Shown here piece after piece: positions 1 through 7,509 of a stretch of DNA of 12,302 nucleotides. The DNA is taken from positions 1 to 12,302 of the forward strand of contig JAAURU010000060.1 of assembly GCA_012032075.1 (NCBI GenBank), written 5' to 3'. A model generated the notes under the pieces. That model worked only from the letters and a program-made list of their open reading frames with translations. It was not told the DNA's origin and ran no database searches. This DNA is from Flavobacterium sp. Lineage in GTDB: Bacteria > Bacteroidota > Bacteroidia > Flavobacteriales > Flavobacteriaceae. Made by a program: the position numbers and the translations under genes. Positions within the stretch are counted from its first letter, which is position 1. The number at the start of each line of letters is the position of its first letter.

Positions 1-106
1 GTTACCGTTTGAGCATTACTTTTTGTAAAAAGTAACAAATAGAGAAGTCCTGTTAGAAATAAAGTTTTTTGTACTTTATTTCTAATTTTGAAATAGTTTG
101 TTTCAT
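1..106 (-). CDS. N-terminus of a secreted protein, partial, with a frameshift in its signal peptide
   Basis: Only the first part of this gene is inside the window; it runs off the left edge on the minus strand. The ATG at 106-104 opens MKQTISKLEIKYKK, which then hits a stop. One frame away the same DNA reads TLFLTGLLYLLLF followed by TKSNAQTV, a typical Bacteroidota signal-peptide core with an SNAQ cleavage site. Adding one A to the A6 run (plus strand T6, 65-70) joins the two into one 35-residue N-terminus. It lies downstream of the ricin-lectin gene on the same strand, so it is probably another exported member of the same glycan-use operon. The mature domain is not visible, so no enzymatic call is possible. 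The frameshift may be a sequencing error or a real inactivation. Confidence 0.6.
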
Positions 107-192
107 TTTTTATAGTATTTGATTTATTTAATTGGCTAATTTTTAATTGTTATTTAGTATCTTTTCTAATTAATAATTAATCATTAAGCTTT

Positions 193-233
193 TTGTAAAT
201 AGTTCAAACACTATTCATTTGAACTATTTACAA
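193..233 (-). terminator. Long perfect stem-loop at the 3' end of the lectin gene
   Basis: A perfect 16-bp inverted repeat (193-208 pairs with 218-233, core GTAAATAGTTCAAA) surrounds a 9-nt loop. It sits at the end of the lectin gene and overlaps its annotated stop codon (226-224). There is no strong T-run on the minus strand after the stem, so it may act as an RNA 3' end stabiliser or a processing stem between operon genes rather than a strict intrinsic terminator. Confidence 0.6.
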
Positions 234-1072
234 CTACTTATTAATACCTTACTTTCCAAAAGTTTATATTTAGTAATGATGATTTTATGAACTGAATTTC
301 TATTATTTTCTGTTACATGTACTAAATAAACTCCTTTTGTTAGATCATTTACATTCATTTGTAAAGAATTACTATTGTTTGAATTTGCGATTTGTTTTTT
401 AATTTGTTTTCCAGTTATATCATATATTTTTATATTCAAATGAGTTAAAATGCTCTCTTTACTAATGATATTTAAACCATTTAAAGCGCTATAATAAACT
501 TGAAATTTTGTTGAATTATTGAATGAGTTAGAACTTAAAGTAGCTGGATCTACTATTTGAAATTGTTGGTTAGCATTAGTGATATCAACATCATAAGTTT
601 GAATTTGTGCTCCAGCTGCTCCATCTTGAATGTCAAAAGCTTTTACAGGTAAATTAACAGAGCCAAAATTGCAAGTGGTAAAAGCAATTTCGAAAACATA
701 TTTACCAGCTATTGAACTATTCGATACTTTAAATTCAACATTAGCATCTGTATTTGAAAAATTTGCTTTTACGTCTCCAAAAACCCCGCACCATCCATCA
801 TTTATCCCTAATGTTAAGTTATTTCCTTGGTTTACTATCTTATAAATATCACCCCCTTGATGTGTGAATGTCCATAATTGGTAATTATCTGTTGCATTTG
901 GTGTAGCCATATTTGCATCATGTGGAGCAGTTGTTGCACAAGTCATTACCTCATTATGAACAGTAGAAAATATTTTATAAGTTCCATTTGCTATAATTTG
1001 AGCATTTGAAGTTGAGAAAAATAAAAAAGCTGTAATTATTGCTAATTTTACGAAAGTGTATTTTTTTTTCAT
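224..1072 (-). CDS. Secreted ricin-type (beta-trefoil) lectin protein with T9SS type A sorting tail
   Basis: The 282-residue product has a signal peptide (residues 1-25, ending TSNAQ). Residues about 26-175 form a ricin-B/CBM13-like carbohydrate-binding region, with QxW-like strands (NYQLWTFTH near 63-71; NQQFQIV near 168-174) and short glycine turns. Residues about 190-268 look like a type IX secretion C-terminal sorting domain, with IYDITGKQIKK and KGVYLVHVTENN leading to a final KIIITK strand. No catalytic domain is present, so it is probably a surface or released glycan-binding protein serving the GH30 enzymes encoded 11 bp upstream. The last 14 residues after KIIITK are unusual: T9SS tails normally end there. 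One extra A in the AAA run at 271-269 would give a stop at 266-264, so the tail may be a read-through caused by an indel. The lectin call is good; the ligand is unknown. Confidence 0.8.
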   Translation of the reverse strand: MKKKYTFVKLAIITAFLFFSTSNAQIIANGTYKIFSTVHNEVMTCATTAPHDANMATPNATDNYQLWTFTHQGGDIYKIVNQGNNLTLGINDGWCGVFGDVKANFSNTDANVEFKVSNSSIAGKYVFEIAFTTCNFGSVNLPVKAFDIQDGAAGAQIQTYDVDITNANQQFQIVDPATLSSNSFNNSTKFQVYYSALNGLNIISKESILTHLNIKIYDITGKQIKKQIANSNNSNSLQMNVNDLTKGVYLVHVTENNRNSVHKIIITKYKLLESKVLISSCK

Positions 1073-1083
1073 GATTTCTAATT

Positions 1084-2561
1084 TTAATTAATTAATAGTG
1101 TTTGTATTCCATGTGCTGGAATTTCTAATCTTACTTCTTTGTTTTTAAGTATTGTTTTGTATGTAATTGCAGTATCTGTTTTATTCATCACGATTGTAAT
1201 GATTTGTCCATCTGGATTTTTAAAAGACGTACTTTCAATTGTACTTCTGCTTGATGAAGTGGCAATTCTTTTGGCATTTGGCTTAATGAATTTTGAAAAA
1301 TGACCAATGTAATAATAGGAAGGTGTGTAAATTAATTCTTTCTTAGTCAAATCTGCATGAATAGGAGCAAAGCAAAAATTTTGAACATGATTTGGGCCAC
1401 CCTTTTCATCTAATAAAACATTCCAATCAGTCCAACCTACAGTTCCATTATTGAAATCGTTAATCATTGCGTTACCATATCGTTCAGCATTGCTCCATCT
1501 TTGGTAGTGTTCTGGACTAAATTTTTCCTGACAACCTTCTGTAAACAATAAATTTTTAGTAGGATAGGATTGATTCACCGTTTTTACATTATCATAATTT
1601 GGATTCGCACCTGTCCAAGTTTCATACCAATGAAAACCAATTCCCCAAGCATATTTTGCGGCTTCTTTGTCATCAAAAATAACATTTGCTCTATGTGTAA
1701 TTAAATCTCTATTATGATCCCAAACCACAATTTTTTTATCAGATAAACCTTCTTTTTCCATCATTGGGCCTAAATAGTTTTTCAGAAAATCTCTTTCTTC
1801 TTCAGCAGTGTAAATGCAAGATTCCCATCTTTGCGTTGCCATAGGTTCATTTTGAATCGTTAAACCCCAAACAGGAATACCTTCTTTTTCATAAGCTTTT
1901 ATGAATTTGGTATAATATTTTGCCCATGATTTATAAAATTCAGGCAATAATTTTCCGCCTTGGAGCATATTTTTATTACTTTTCATAAAAGCAGGAGGAC
2001 TCCATGGACTAACATAAAAAACAAGTTTTTCTTTAATTATTTCACTTGCTTTTTTGATTAACGGAATTTTAAATTCTTTATCTACACTTATGTCAAAGGT
2101 ATTTAGTTCACTATCACCTTCTTTGATATAAGTATAGCTTTTCGAGCCAAAGTCACAACTGTTGATATTCGTTCTTATAATATTATAATTGATACCATTT
2201 TCGCTATAATAAGCATTTAAGAATTCCTGTTGTTTGTCCTGACTTAATTTTGAAAAAACTTCTGCTGAAGCATCAGTAATGGCTCCACCTATTCCTAAAA
2301 ATTCTTGAAATTCAATCTCAGGATTAATAGCGATGAAAATTTCAGTTTCTAAAGGTTGTTTTACTTTTTCAAAAACTAATGTATCTGTAGCTGTTAATTT
2401 TAATGAGGTATTTTCTGCAGTTGTATAAATAGTTGTAGTTAAGTATTCTTTACTATCATCTTTTTTGTGTCAATATTTCCAACAGTATTTCTTGGATTTT
2501 GAGATTGGTTACAAGAAATGAAAACCATAAGTGAAACACATATATAAAATATTTTATTCAT
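1084..2561 (-). CDS. GH30 family glycoside hydrolase lipoprotein (glucosylceramidase-like), frameshifted near the N-terminus
   Basis: The ATG at 2561-2559 starts a lipoprotein signal (LMVFISC, then NQS). That frame meets a stop after about 42 codons. Adding one A to the A6 run (plus strand T6 at 2461-2466) joins it to a frame that is open down to 1084 and gives a 492-residue protein, normal for GH30. The joined protein shows the family N-terminus FLGIGGAITDASAEVF, NYNIIRTNINSCDF, the SPWSPPAFMK strand, and IQNEP with the acid/base Glu near residue 239. The nucleophile Glu is near residue 342 in LLFTEG, and a C-terminal beta-sandwich ends the protein. The pattern is closest to GH30 subfamily 1; marine flavobacterial members act on beta-1,6-glucosyl branches of laminarin, but the substrate here is inferred. 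The gene starts 2 bp after the preceding GH30 stop, so the two are co-transcribed. The protein is probably anchored in the outer membrane or faces the periplasm. Confidence 0.85.
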
Positions 2562-2563
2562 TT

Positions 2564-4005
2564 TTACCATACATAAGTTGCTACAGAACCAGCAGGAATT
2601 ACTGTTGAAATAGGTTTGTTAGCTGCGTTTATATTAAAAGATTTTTGCGAGTCGGTGTTGTTTAATACGACAACAACAATTTTTCCTTGAGGTGTTTTGT
2701 AAGCTACATTAGGAAGTTCTGTTGATGTATTTGATTGTATTCTTACAGAACCCATTGGAACAAATTTTGAAGAATGTGCAATGATATAATAGGCTGGATT
2801 TCTAGTTATAGCACTTCCATTTATAGTTATTGCTCCTAAACATTCTGTACAACCACCTGGTGTGAAAGGCCCATTATTTGAGTCGGAAGCTAAGTTCCAT
2901 TGTAATACGGTTTTGCTCCAGTTTCTTGGTGCTCCAATCATTAACTCTCTAAAATGCCATTTAATTTCTGCTGCAAAATTACCTGGTGCTTGAATCCATT
3001 GTTCTGTAAAATACACATTCTTGTTTGGGTGAGCATTGTGAACCACACTCATATTGTCAATTTGACCAGCATATAAATGAAAAGCCGAACCATCTACAAA
3101 AGCATTTGCTTGAGCATCATTTAAAATAGAAATGGGATAATTAGGATTGTCTAAATTATGATCAAAAATGATGATTTTAGATTGGATTCCATTGGAACTA
3201 AATAAAGGGCCTAAATTGTTCTTAATAAACGTAGTTTGTTGGGAAGCCGACATTAACATGCTTGGATTATTATATTCATTTTCAGGTTCATTTTGAATGG
3301 AAATAGCGTCGATAGTAATGCCATTTGCTTGCATGGCTTGAATATATTTTAGAAAATAATTAGCATAAGTAGCATAATAATTAGTTTGTAATTCTCCACC
3401 TATGCTAGATTGGTTGGTTTTCATCCAAGTAGGTGCAGACCAAGGTGTAGCCAATATTTTAATGTTAGGATTTATTGCTTTTATTTGCGTCAACACTGGA
3501 ATAAGGTTTACCAAATCTGGTGCGATTGAAAAATTATTTAAGTTTACATCGGTTTGACCAGAAGGTAAATCATTGTAAGAAACACAGAAGCATCAAGATC
3601 AGATGCTCCTATGCTGATTCTAAGATAACTAACTCCAATACTATTTGCTCCTTGACCAAAAAGTTCTTCTAACAATTGATTTTTAGCGGAAGCCGACATA
3701 TTATTGATCAATTGAGCACTTCCACCAGTTAAAGAGAAACCAAAACCATCCATAGTTTGATAAGTGGTAGCATCTGAAACATTTATGGTAAAATTACTAT
3801 TTTGGCTATAAGGCAAAATTCCATTGTTTTGCAATTCTAATAAACTCGATTTACTAGGTGTTGTTAAATAAAAAGCTGTATTTACAGTTCCTGTTTCTGG
3901 TGGAGGAAAATAAGGCATATCTTTATTGTCACAGCTAATTTGTATTGCAATGACGAAGGAAATGATTAAAATTTGTATGGTATTTGATGCAATTTTGGTA
4001 CGCAT
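2564..4005 (-). CDS. GH30 family glycoside hydrolase lipoprotein (endo-beta-1,6-glucanase-like), frameshifted
   Basis: I chose the ATG at 4005 because it begins MRTKIASN and leads into a lipobox signal peptide (IAIQISC, then DNKD). A start at 4035 would overlap the upstream gene and add a non-signal stretch. The reading frame holds to DLDASVF, then breaks at 3580-3582. Adding one base gives SVFSYNDLPSGQTDV and continues to the stop at 2564, for a 480-residue protein. GH30 marks are MDGFGFSLTGGSA, YLRISIGASD, ATPWSAPTWMK, the acid/base Glu in SIQNEP (near residue 240), the nucleophile Glu in VYFTEQW (near 335), and a C-terminal beta-sandwich ending TYVW. It resembles GH30 subfamily 3, known for beta-1,6-glucanases in Bacteroides PULs; the specificity is inferred. 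It follows the SusE-like gene by 16 bp and precedes the second GH30 by 2 bp. Confidence 0.85.
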
Positions 4006-4021
4006 ATTTTTAAGTTTTAAA

Positions 4022-5560
4022 TTATTGTTGCACAAAAGAGTAAGTTCCTGATTGATAAGTGTCGTTTAAAACGATTGTAACAAGATAATTACCATTTGTA
4101 GTAATACATTTTATATTTGAACCACCACCATTAGTTGCAGTTCCAGTTAAAGTAGTTGGAGTAGATGAACCCAAATCAAAATCCCATGGACTTATAAATT
4201 TCATGTCATAATTTGCAATCAATGGAGTCGTTATTTTATAAGTATTAGGATGTTGATAGGTCATTACAAATTCATTTCTGGTATCCCAAATTTGCCAATG
4301 AAATAATTTGAAATTATAGAATTCCCAATTCAATTTTGCCTGACTAAAATCGATTCGTAATTTCAATCCTCTATCATTATTAACTGTAATATTCGTATTC
4401 CCATTTATCAAAGTGTTGCTTCCTGTTACTTTATCTCCACCAGCTGCAGAAACACCTAATTGCCCATTTACGGAATAACTTGTTCCTGAACCATTTGAAG
4501 CTGAATTTAAGGTGTAATTAACAGAAGCTTGTAATGGAATAAATTTATTCAAACTAAATACATCTCCCGATTTTGAAAATTCTTGAATCATTGTTCCATT
4601 TGCCAATAAAAATAATTGTGCAGGAGTTGCAATTGGATCTGGAACAGTTGTATCAATTTCAATAGCATATGTATATGCATTTGCAGAAAGATTTAAAGTA
4701 ATAAAATAGTTCCCAATATTTGTGGATGGAATATCTTCAAAAGCAATACCTTGTGAAGCTGCATCACTTTCCATTACAACTTTATTTGTAGTTCCTTGCA
4801 CTCTTTTTAATAAATAAGACCAATCTCCATTTGCTCTAAATGCAAAATTTCCAGAATTAATTAATTGAACAGATGATTTCCAAATTCCACCACCTTGGTA
4901 ATTTAATGGAATATCTCCACCCCAACCTCCATTTATTGGGTCACCCACAATACTCCAGTTATCAATCTTTAATAAATTGTATGTATTAGTATCTAAATTT
5001 ATAGATATTCTATATTGTCCAGTTTCATTAACGATAATTACATTTCCAGATTTCACTAAATCACCATCAGTATTAGTACCATATTGATGACAAGGAAGTG
5101 TTTTTTCGCTGTAGAATTTAAAACTTTTTCCAGCGGTTAGCGTAGTATAAATCTCATGTATATTTGAACCATTTCCAGACACATTATTTAAGCGTTTCAT
5201 TTCAATAGCTTCACTTAAAATATTATTATTTTCAGTAGCAGTTCCTGATAGATAAAGTTTGGTTGGAATAATTTCAGTTGAAAATCTTTTAAAAGCGATA
5301 TCTTGACTACTGTATACAACTCTATCTAAAGATTTTGCTTTTACAGCCCAAGTTATATTTGAAGAAACATTAGCTGGATAACCGCTGTAAGATAAATATT
5401 CATTGATCATTCTATTTGATATTCCTAAAGATAAATCTTTACCATTATTTGCAGATGGTAATTCTAAAATAGGTGTTTCAAAGGAAGAAGAACCTAAAGT
5501 ATCAAATACAACCGAATATGTAATTGCATAATTTGCAGTTGAAACAGCTGGATAATAATT
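4022..5560 (-). pseudogene. SusE/SusF-like outer-membrane glycan-binding protein, 5'-truncated
   Basis: The frame is open for 512 codons, from after an in-frame TAA (5563-5561) to the stop at 4022. The sequence is homologous from its very first codons: PAVSTANYAITYSVVFDT is the middle of a SusE immunoglobulin-like domain, not a start. No signal peptide, lipobox or start codon precedes it; the first in-frame ATG is at 5410, inside that domain. After the Ig domain come two SusE-type carbohydrate-binding repeats: WSIVGDPINGGWGGDI with aromatic residues, and a longer C-terminal module with LKLRIDFSQ, WQIWDTRNEF and NYDMKFISPWDFDLG. SusE proteins are outer-membrane lipoproteins that hold glycans next to SusC/SusD. 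The usual upstream susC and susD are absent; a terminator lies only about 10 bp beyond the break. As it stands the product could not be exported. Confidence 0.85.
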
Positions 5561-5572
5561 TTAAATTAAATC

Positions 5573-5605
5573 AAAAGCCTAATGATTTGTCATTAGGCTT
5601 TTTTT
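5573..5605 (-). terminator. Intrinsic terminator after the 222-residue gene; works on both strands
   Basis: A perfect 13-bp stem (AAAAGCCTAATGA, 5573-5585, pairing with 5590-5602) has a 4-nt loop. It lies 22 bp after the stop of the 222-residue gene. Read on the plus strand it ends in seven T; on the minus strand the T-run is four. It therefore sits directly in front of the truncated SusE operon, where it would block read-through from the upstream minus-strand gene. Confidence 0.85.
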
Positions 5606-5624
5606 ATGTGTACTTCTTTTTAAA

Positions 5625-6293
5625 TTATTCCTTATCGTCTTTATTACTATTTTTAACATGCAATCTTTTTAACATGTTTGTAATAGTATATTCTTTAGCT
5701 TTAGCAGTACCTTGATAATAAGCTTTGCCTATAGCGCAAATATCTGCAATGTAATCAGTATATAAGGTATTGTAACTTGTAAGGTTACCATCGGTAAGTA
5801 AACTACGTTGTTTTATTATACTTGTTTGTAAATTACTTTTTTCTGTTAATGTAGTAAAAGTAGTTGCTAACAATGCTGGAAATGTAGGGTTCATTGCTTT
5901 TGCTAATAATATCTCTTTATTACTTTCTATTGTTTGAGATAACGCTTTTATTTGTATTAAAGCTCCTTCGATATTTCTACTTCTTAGTTTTGAAATTATT
6001 TCTGGTACTAAGGTTGTAGGTAAGTTTGCTTTTTTTAATACAATGGCAAATAAATTAAGTGGTCTTTTTAGACTATCTGCTGTAACATATAATTCTCTAG
6101 TTATTGTTTTTTGTTGTGTAAGTAGTGTATCTGCTTTTTCTAATTCTCTTACTTTTTCAATAACTTCTTTAAAACTATTTAAAAAAGTAGCCGAATAAAA
6201 ACTGTTTTCTGTTTCAATTTCTACTTGGTCTCTTTTAAAACTGTCATAAAGCATGTCTGCTAGTGGTACAAATTCCTCTTGTTTAATTCTCAT
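5625..6293 (-). CDS. Unrecognised helical cytoplasmic protein, 222 residues
   Basis: I do not recognise this family. The product (MRIKQEEFVPLADMLYDSFKRD at the N-terminus) has no signal peptide and no membrane segment. It is predicted to be almost entirely alpha-helical, with acidic/basic heptad-like stretches (residues about 30-70 and 95-125), Thr/Ser-rich turns and a very charged C-terminus (NSNKDDKE). The start at 6293 is supported by an A-rich leader (TTAAATAGAA) and a stop in the same frame 9 nt upstream. The ending is clean, with a terminator 22 bp downstream. It lies directly downstream, on the same strand, of the 21-bp repeat array, and divergently from the small secreted protein gene. 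The composition suggests a structural or binding role rather than an enzyme, but this is a guess. Confidence 0.75.
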   Translation of the reverse strand: MRIKQEEFVPLADMLYDSFKRDQVEIETENSFYSATFLNSFKEVIEKVRELEKADTLLTQQKTITRELYVTADSLKRPLNLFAIVLKKANLPTTLVPEIISKLRSRNIEGALIQIKALSQTIESNKEILLAKAMNPTFPALLATTFTTLTEKSNLQTSIIKQRSLLTDGNLTSYNTLYTDYIADICAIGKAYYQGTAKAKEYTITNMLKRLHVKNSNKDDKE

Positions 6294-6336
6294 TTCTATT
6301 TAATTTAAAAAGTTGCTTTTATTATTGTTTTTGTTT

Positions 6337-6609
6337 GTACAATGCTTACTATACCTTATACAGGTTTTACTTGGTATTGTACAAATACTACTTAAACATG
6401 TACAAACTTTATTTTTTCTTGTACAAGTCTTACTTTTATTAGTACATGCCTTACTTAATTAGTTACAAGGCTTATTTAATTAGTTATAAGTCTTATTTAG
6501 TATTGTACTAGGTTTATTTAATTAAGTACTATTTTTACTATGGCTTGTACAACTTTTATTTAAGCTTTTACTATTGCTATTTAACTTTGTACTTGTCTTA
6601 GTTGAGTGT
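6337..6609. repeat. Array of 13 degenerate 21-bp tandem repeats with a GTAC core, exact period
   Basis: Aligning from 6337 in steps of 21 gives 13 units with no insertion or deletion. The plus-strand consensus is close to GTACAAGTCTTATTTAATTA. GTAC is intact at unit positions 1-4 in nine units (starting 6337, 6379, 6400, 6421, 6442, 6505, 6526, 6547, 6589) and varied in the other four (ATAC, TTAC, TTAT, TTAC). TA occurs at unit positions 11-12 in all thirteen, as TTA in eleven and CTA in two. The period stops cleanly on both sides. Twenty-one bp is two helical turns and also seven codons. Read on the minus strand in frame with the next gene, each unit gives a heptad close to [S/N]-K-x-[C/S]-T-x-[L/K], but three units contain TAA stops. 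Confidence 0.9.
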
Positions 6610-6612
6610 ATT

Positions 6613-6636
6613 TTAATACCTAAAAAATTGTATCAT
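6613..6636 (-). other. Possible broken start of a repeat-peptide reading frame upstream of the 222-residue gene
   Basis: An ATG at 6636-6634 opens a seven-codon frame (MIQFFRY) that stops at 6613. Removing one T from the T6 run would instead give MIQFLGIKIHSTKTST and run into the heptad-repeat frame for 37 residues, to a TAA at 6524-6522. A minus-strand -7-like box lies 25 bp upstream. This supports a former or mis-sequenced small gene, but the later stops mean the whole array is not one intact reading frame. Confidence 0.3.
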
Positions 6637-6660
6637 GTGTGTTTTTAAAACTTTCGAAAT

Positions 6661-6668
6661 CAAATGTA
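6661..6668 (-). promoter_or_regulatory. Possible -7 promoter box for the repeat array and the 222-residue gene
   Basis: TACATTTG on the minus strand fits the Bacteroidota -7 consensus TAnnTTTG. I see no good TTG at the -33 position, so the call rests on one box only. If used, the RNA would carry a leader of about 360 nt that includes all 13 repeats before the ATG at 6293. Confidence 0.35.
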
Positions 6669-6780
6669 TAAAAAAAGGATATTTGATTGTATTAAAAAAA
6701 TGTGAATTTTTTTATGTTTAAGATTTCAATTTTTTTTAAATAAATAGATGTATAATTTTAAAACTCTAAAATATAAAATT

Positions 6781-6846
6781 TTAACACAAAGTGGGTAAAA
6801 ACTATCATTCTTGTTAAAGTTTATTTTAACATATAAATTAACACAA
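6781..6846. promoter_or_regulatory. TTAACACAA direct repeats and a TGTTAAA dyad upstream of the small secreted protein
   Basis: TTAACACAA occurs twice in direct orientation (6781-6789 and 6838-6846). Between them TGTTAAA (6812-6818) forms a dyad with TTTAACA (6825-6831). The group lies just upstream of the predicted plus-strand promoter and could be a regulator site. The region is very A/T rich, so chance matches are likely. Apart from this and the promoter boxes, I see nothing definite in 6610-6928. Confidence 0.25.
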
Positions 6847-6851
6847 TAAAA

Positions 6852-6883
6852 TTTGAATTTTGGCATTATTGTAAATATGTTTG
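6852..6883 (+). promoter_or_regulatory. Bacteroidota-type promoter for the small secreted protein gene
   Basis: TATGTTTG (6876-6883) matches the -7 consensus TAnnTTTG exactly. TTTG (6852-6855) sits 20 bp upstream as a -33 element. Transcription would start near 6890, leaving a leader of about 39 nt that ends in an A-rich tract (ATTAAAAAGTAAAAAA) before the ATG at 6929. Confidence 0.6.
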
Positions 6884-6928
6884 TAAACGAATTACAAACA
6901 ATTCAAATAATCATTAAAAAGTAAAAAA

Positions 6929-7183
6929 ATGAAAAAATCAATTTTCAGTGCTGTTGCACTTGTAGCGTTTTCGTTTGCTGGTATGGCAAGTAATTCAGTT
7001 GTAAACAAATTTAAAGTAGAGAAAAAAGAAGTGAAAGTAGTTAAAGCTGTAACAGATTATAATTGCGATGCCCTTTATGATTCTGTATTTAGTATGTGGT
7101 TTGATGGTAACAATTTAGATCAAGCCAAAAGAAGAGCAACAGCAGTGCGTTCAGCTTGTGTATCACTAGCAGCAGCATATTAG
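6929..7183 (+). CDS. Small secreted protein with two cysteines, unknown function
   Basis: The 84-residue product starts with a clear Sec signal peptide (MKKSIFSAVALVAFSFAGMA, likely cut near residue 21-22). The mature part is about 62 residues: a lysine/valine-rich stretch (residues 27-41) and then a compact segment with Cys46 and Cys77 bracketing FSMWFDGNNLDQAKRRATAV. The two cysteines could form one disulfide in the periplasm. There is no lipobox and no T9SS tail. The gene has its own well-formed promoter and A-rich leader and lies 326 bp upstream of the GLPGLI gene on the same strand. I do not recognise the family. A gene of this size with a signal peptide, a promoter and normal codon use is very likely real. 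Confidence 0.8.
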   Translation: MKKSIFSAVALVAFSFAGMASNSVVNKFKVEKKEVKVVKAVTDYNCDALYDSVFSMWFDGNNLDQAKRRATAVRSACVSLAAAY

Positions 7184-7509
7184 CACAATAATTTTGAGGC
7201 ATTACAAAAGGTAAAATCATGTAAATTGTTTGCCAAAACGAATGCGCTTTATTAAATATTTAATTTTTAACTGATTGTCCGTTTTAAAGCATAATTGCAA
7301 TTTTGAGATAAATTTTGGAAATTCTACAAACTAAATACTATTGAGAATCATTAAATTACAAATTGTGAGAATTTTACAAACAATAAAAAATAGTGCTATA
7401 TGACACTAAACGGACATTCAAAATTTTTATTAATAGTTTTCGATTTAAAAACTGAATGACAAGATTAAGACTTTTTAGATTACCTCTTTTTTTTTAAAAG
7501 ATTTTTATT
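7184..7509 (+). other. Intergenic region between the small secreted protein and the GLPGLI gene
   Basis: No gene is visible here. It contains a 14-bp palindrome ATTAAATATTTAAT (7251-7264) followed by T residues, which is a weak terminator candidate for the upstream gene. It also contains the inverted-repeat element listed separately. TAGTTTTC in front of the GLPGLI gene is a poor -7 match with no -33 partner. An oligo-T/oligo-A stretch (about 7487-7500) precedes the ATG at 7510. Confidence 0.5.
7276..7416. repeat. Small element bounded by 9-bp inverted repeats, MITE-like
   Basis: TGTCCGTTT (7276-7284) and its exact complement AAACGGACA (7408-7416) bound a 141-bp stretch. The match continues imperfectly inwards (a shared CATA five bases further in). 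An imperfect 18-bp dyad, TAGTGCTATATGACACTA, lies next to the right arm (7391-7408). No convincing target duplication flanks it. This could be a non-autonomous element, a regulatory structure or coincidence. Confidence 0.35.

Noticed and set aside
630..845. Plus-strand open frame of 71 codons inside the lectin gene
   Set aside because: It is antisense to a well-supported gene and has no promoter, signal or family features.
5540..5580. Target-site duplication or attachment site at the block edges (5555-5573 and 10957-10965)
   Set aside because: Only short A/T-rich similarity (AATTTTA versus AATTTTTA) is shared between the edges, which is expected by chance here; no integrase or tRNA is near.
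6337..6609. CRISPR array
   Set aside because: The units abut directly with no unique spacers, differ from one another, and there are no cas genes nearby.
6337..6609. Iterons of a replication origin
   Set aside because: Length and helical phase would fit, but the units are much more degenerate than typical iterons, no DnaA-box cluster was seen, and the neighbouring protein has no replication-initiator features that I recognise.
6337..6609. Plus-strand leucine-rich heptad protein
   Set aside because: The plus-strand frame gives Val-Gln/Leu-rich heptads but contains several stops and has no supported start; the pattern follows from the DNA repeat itself.
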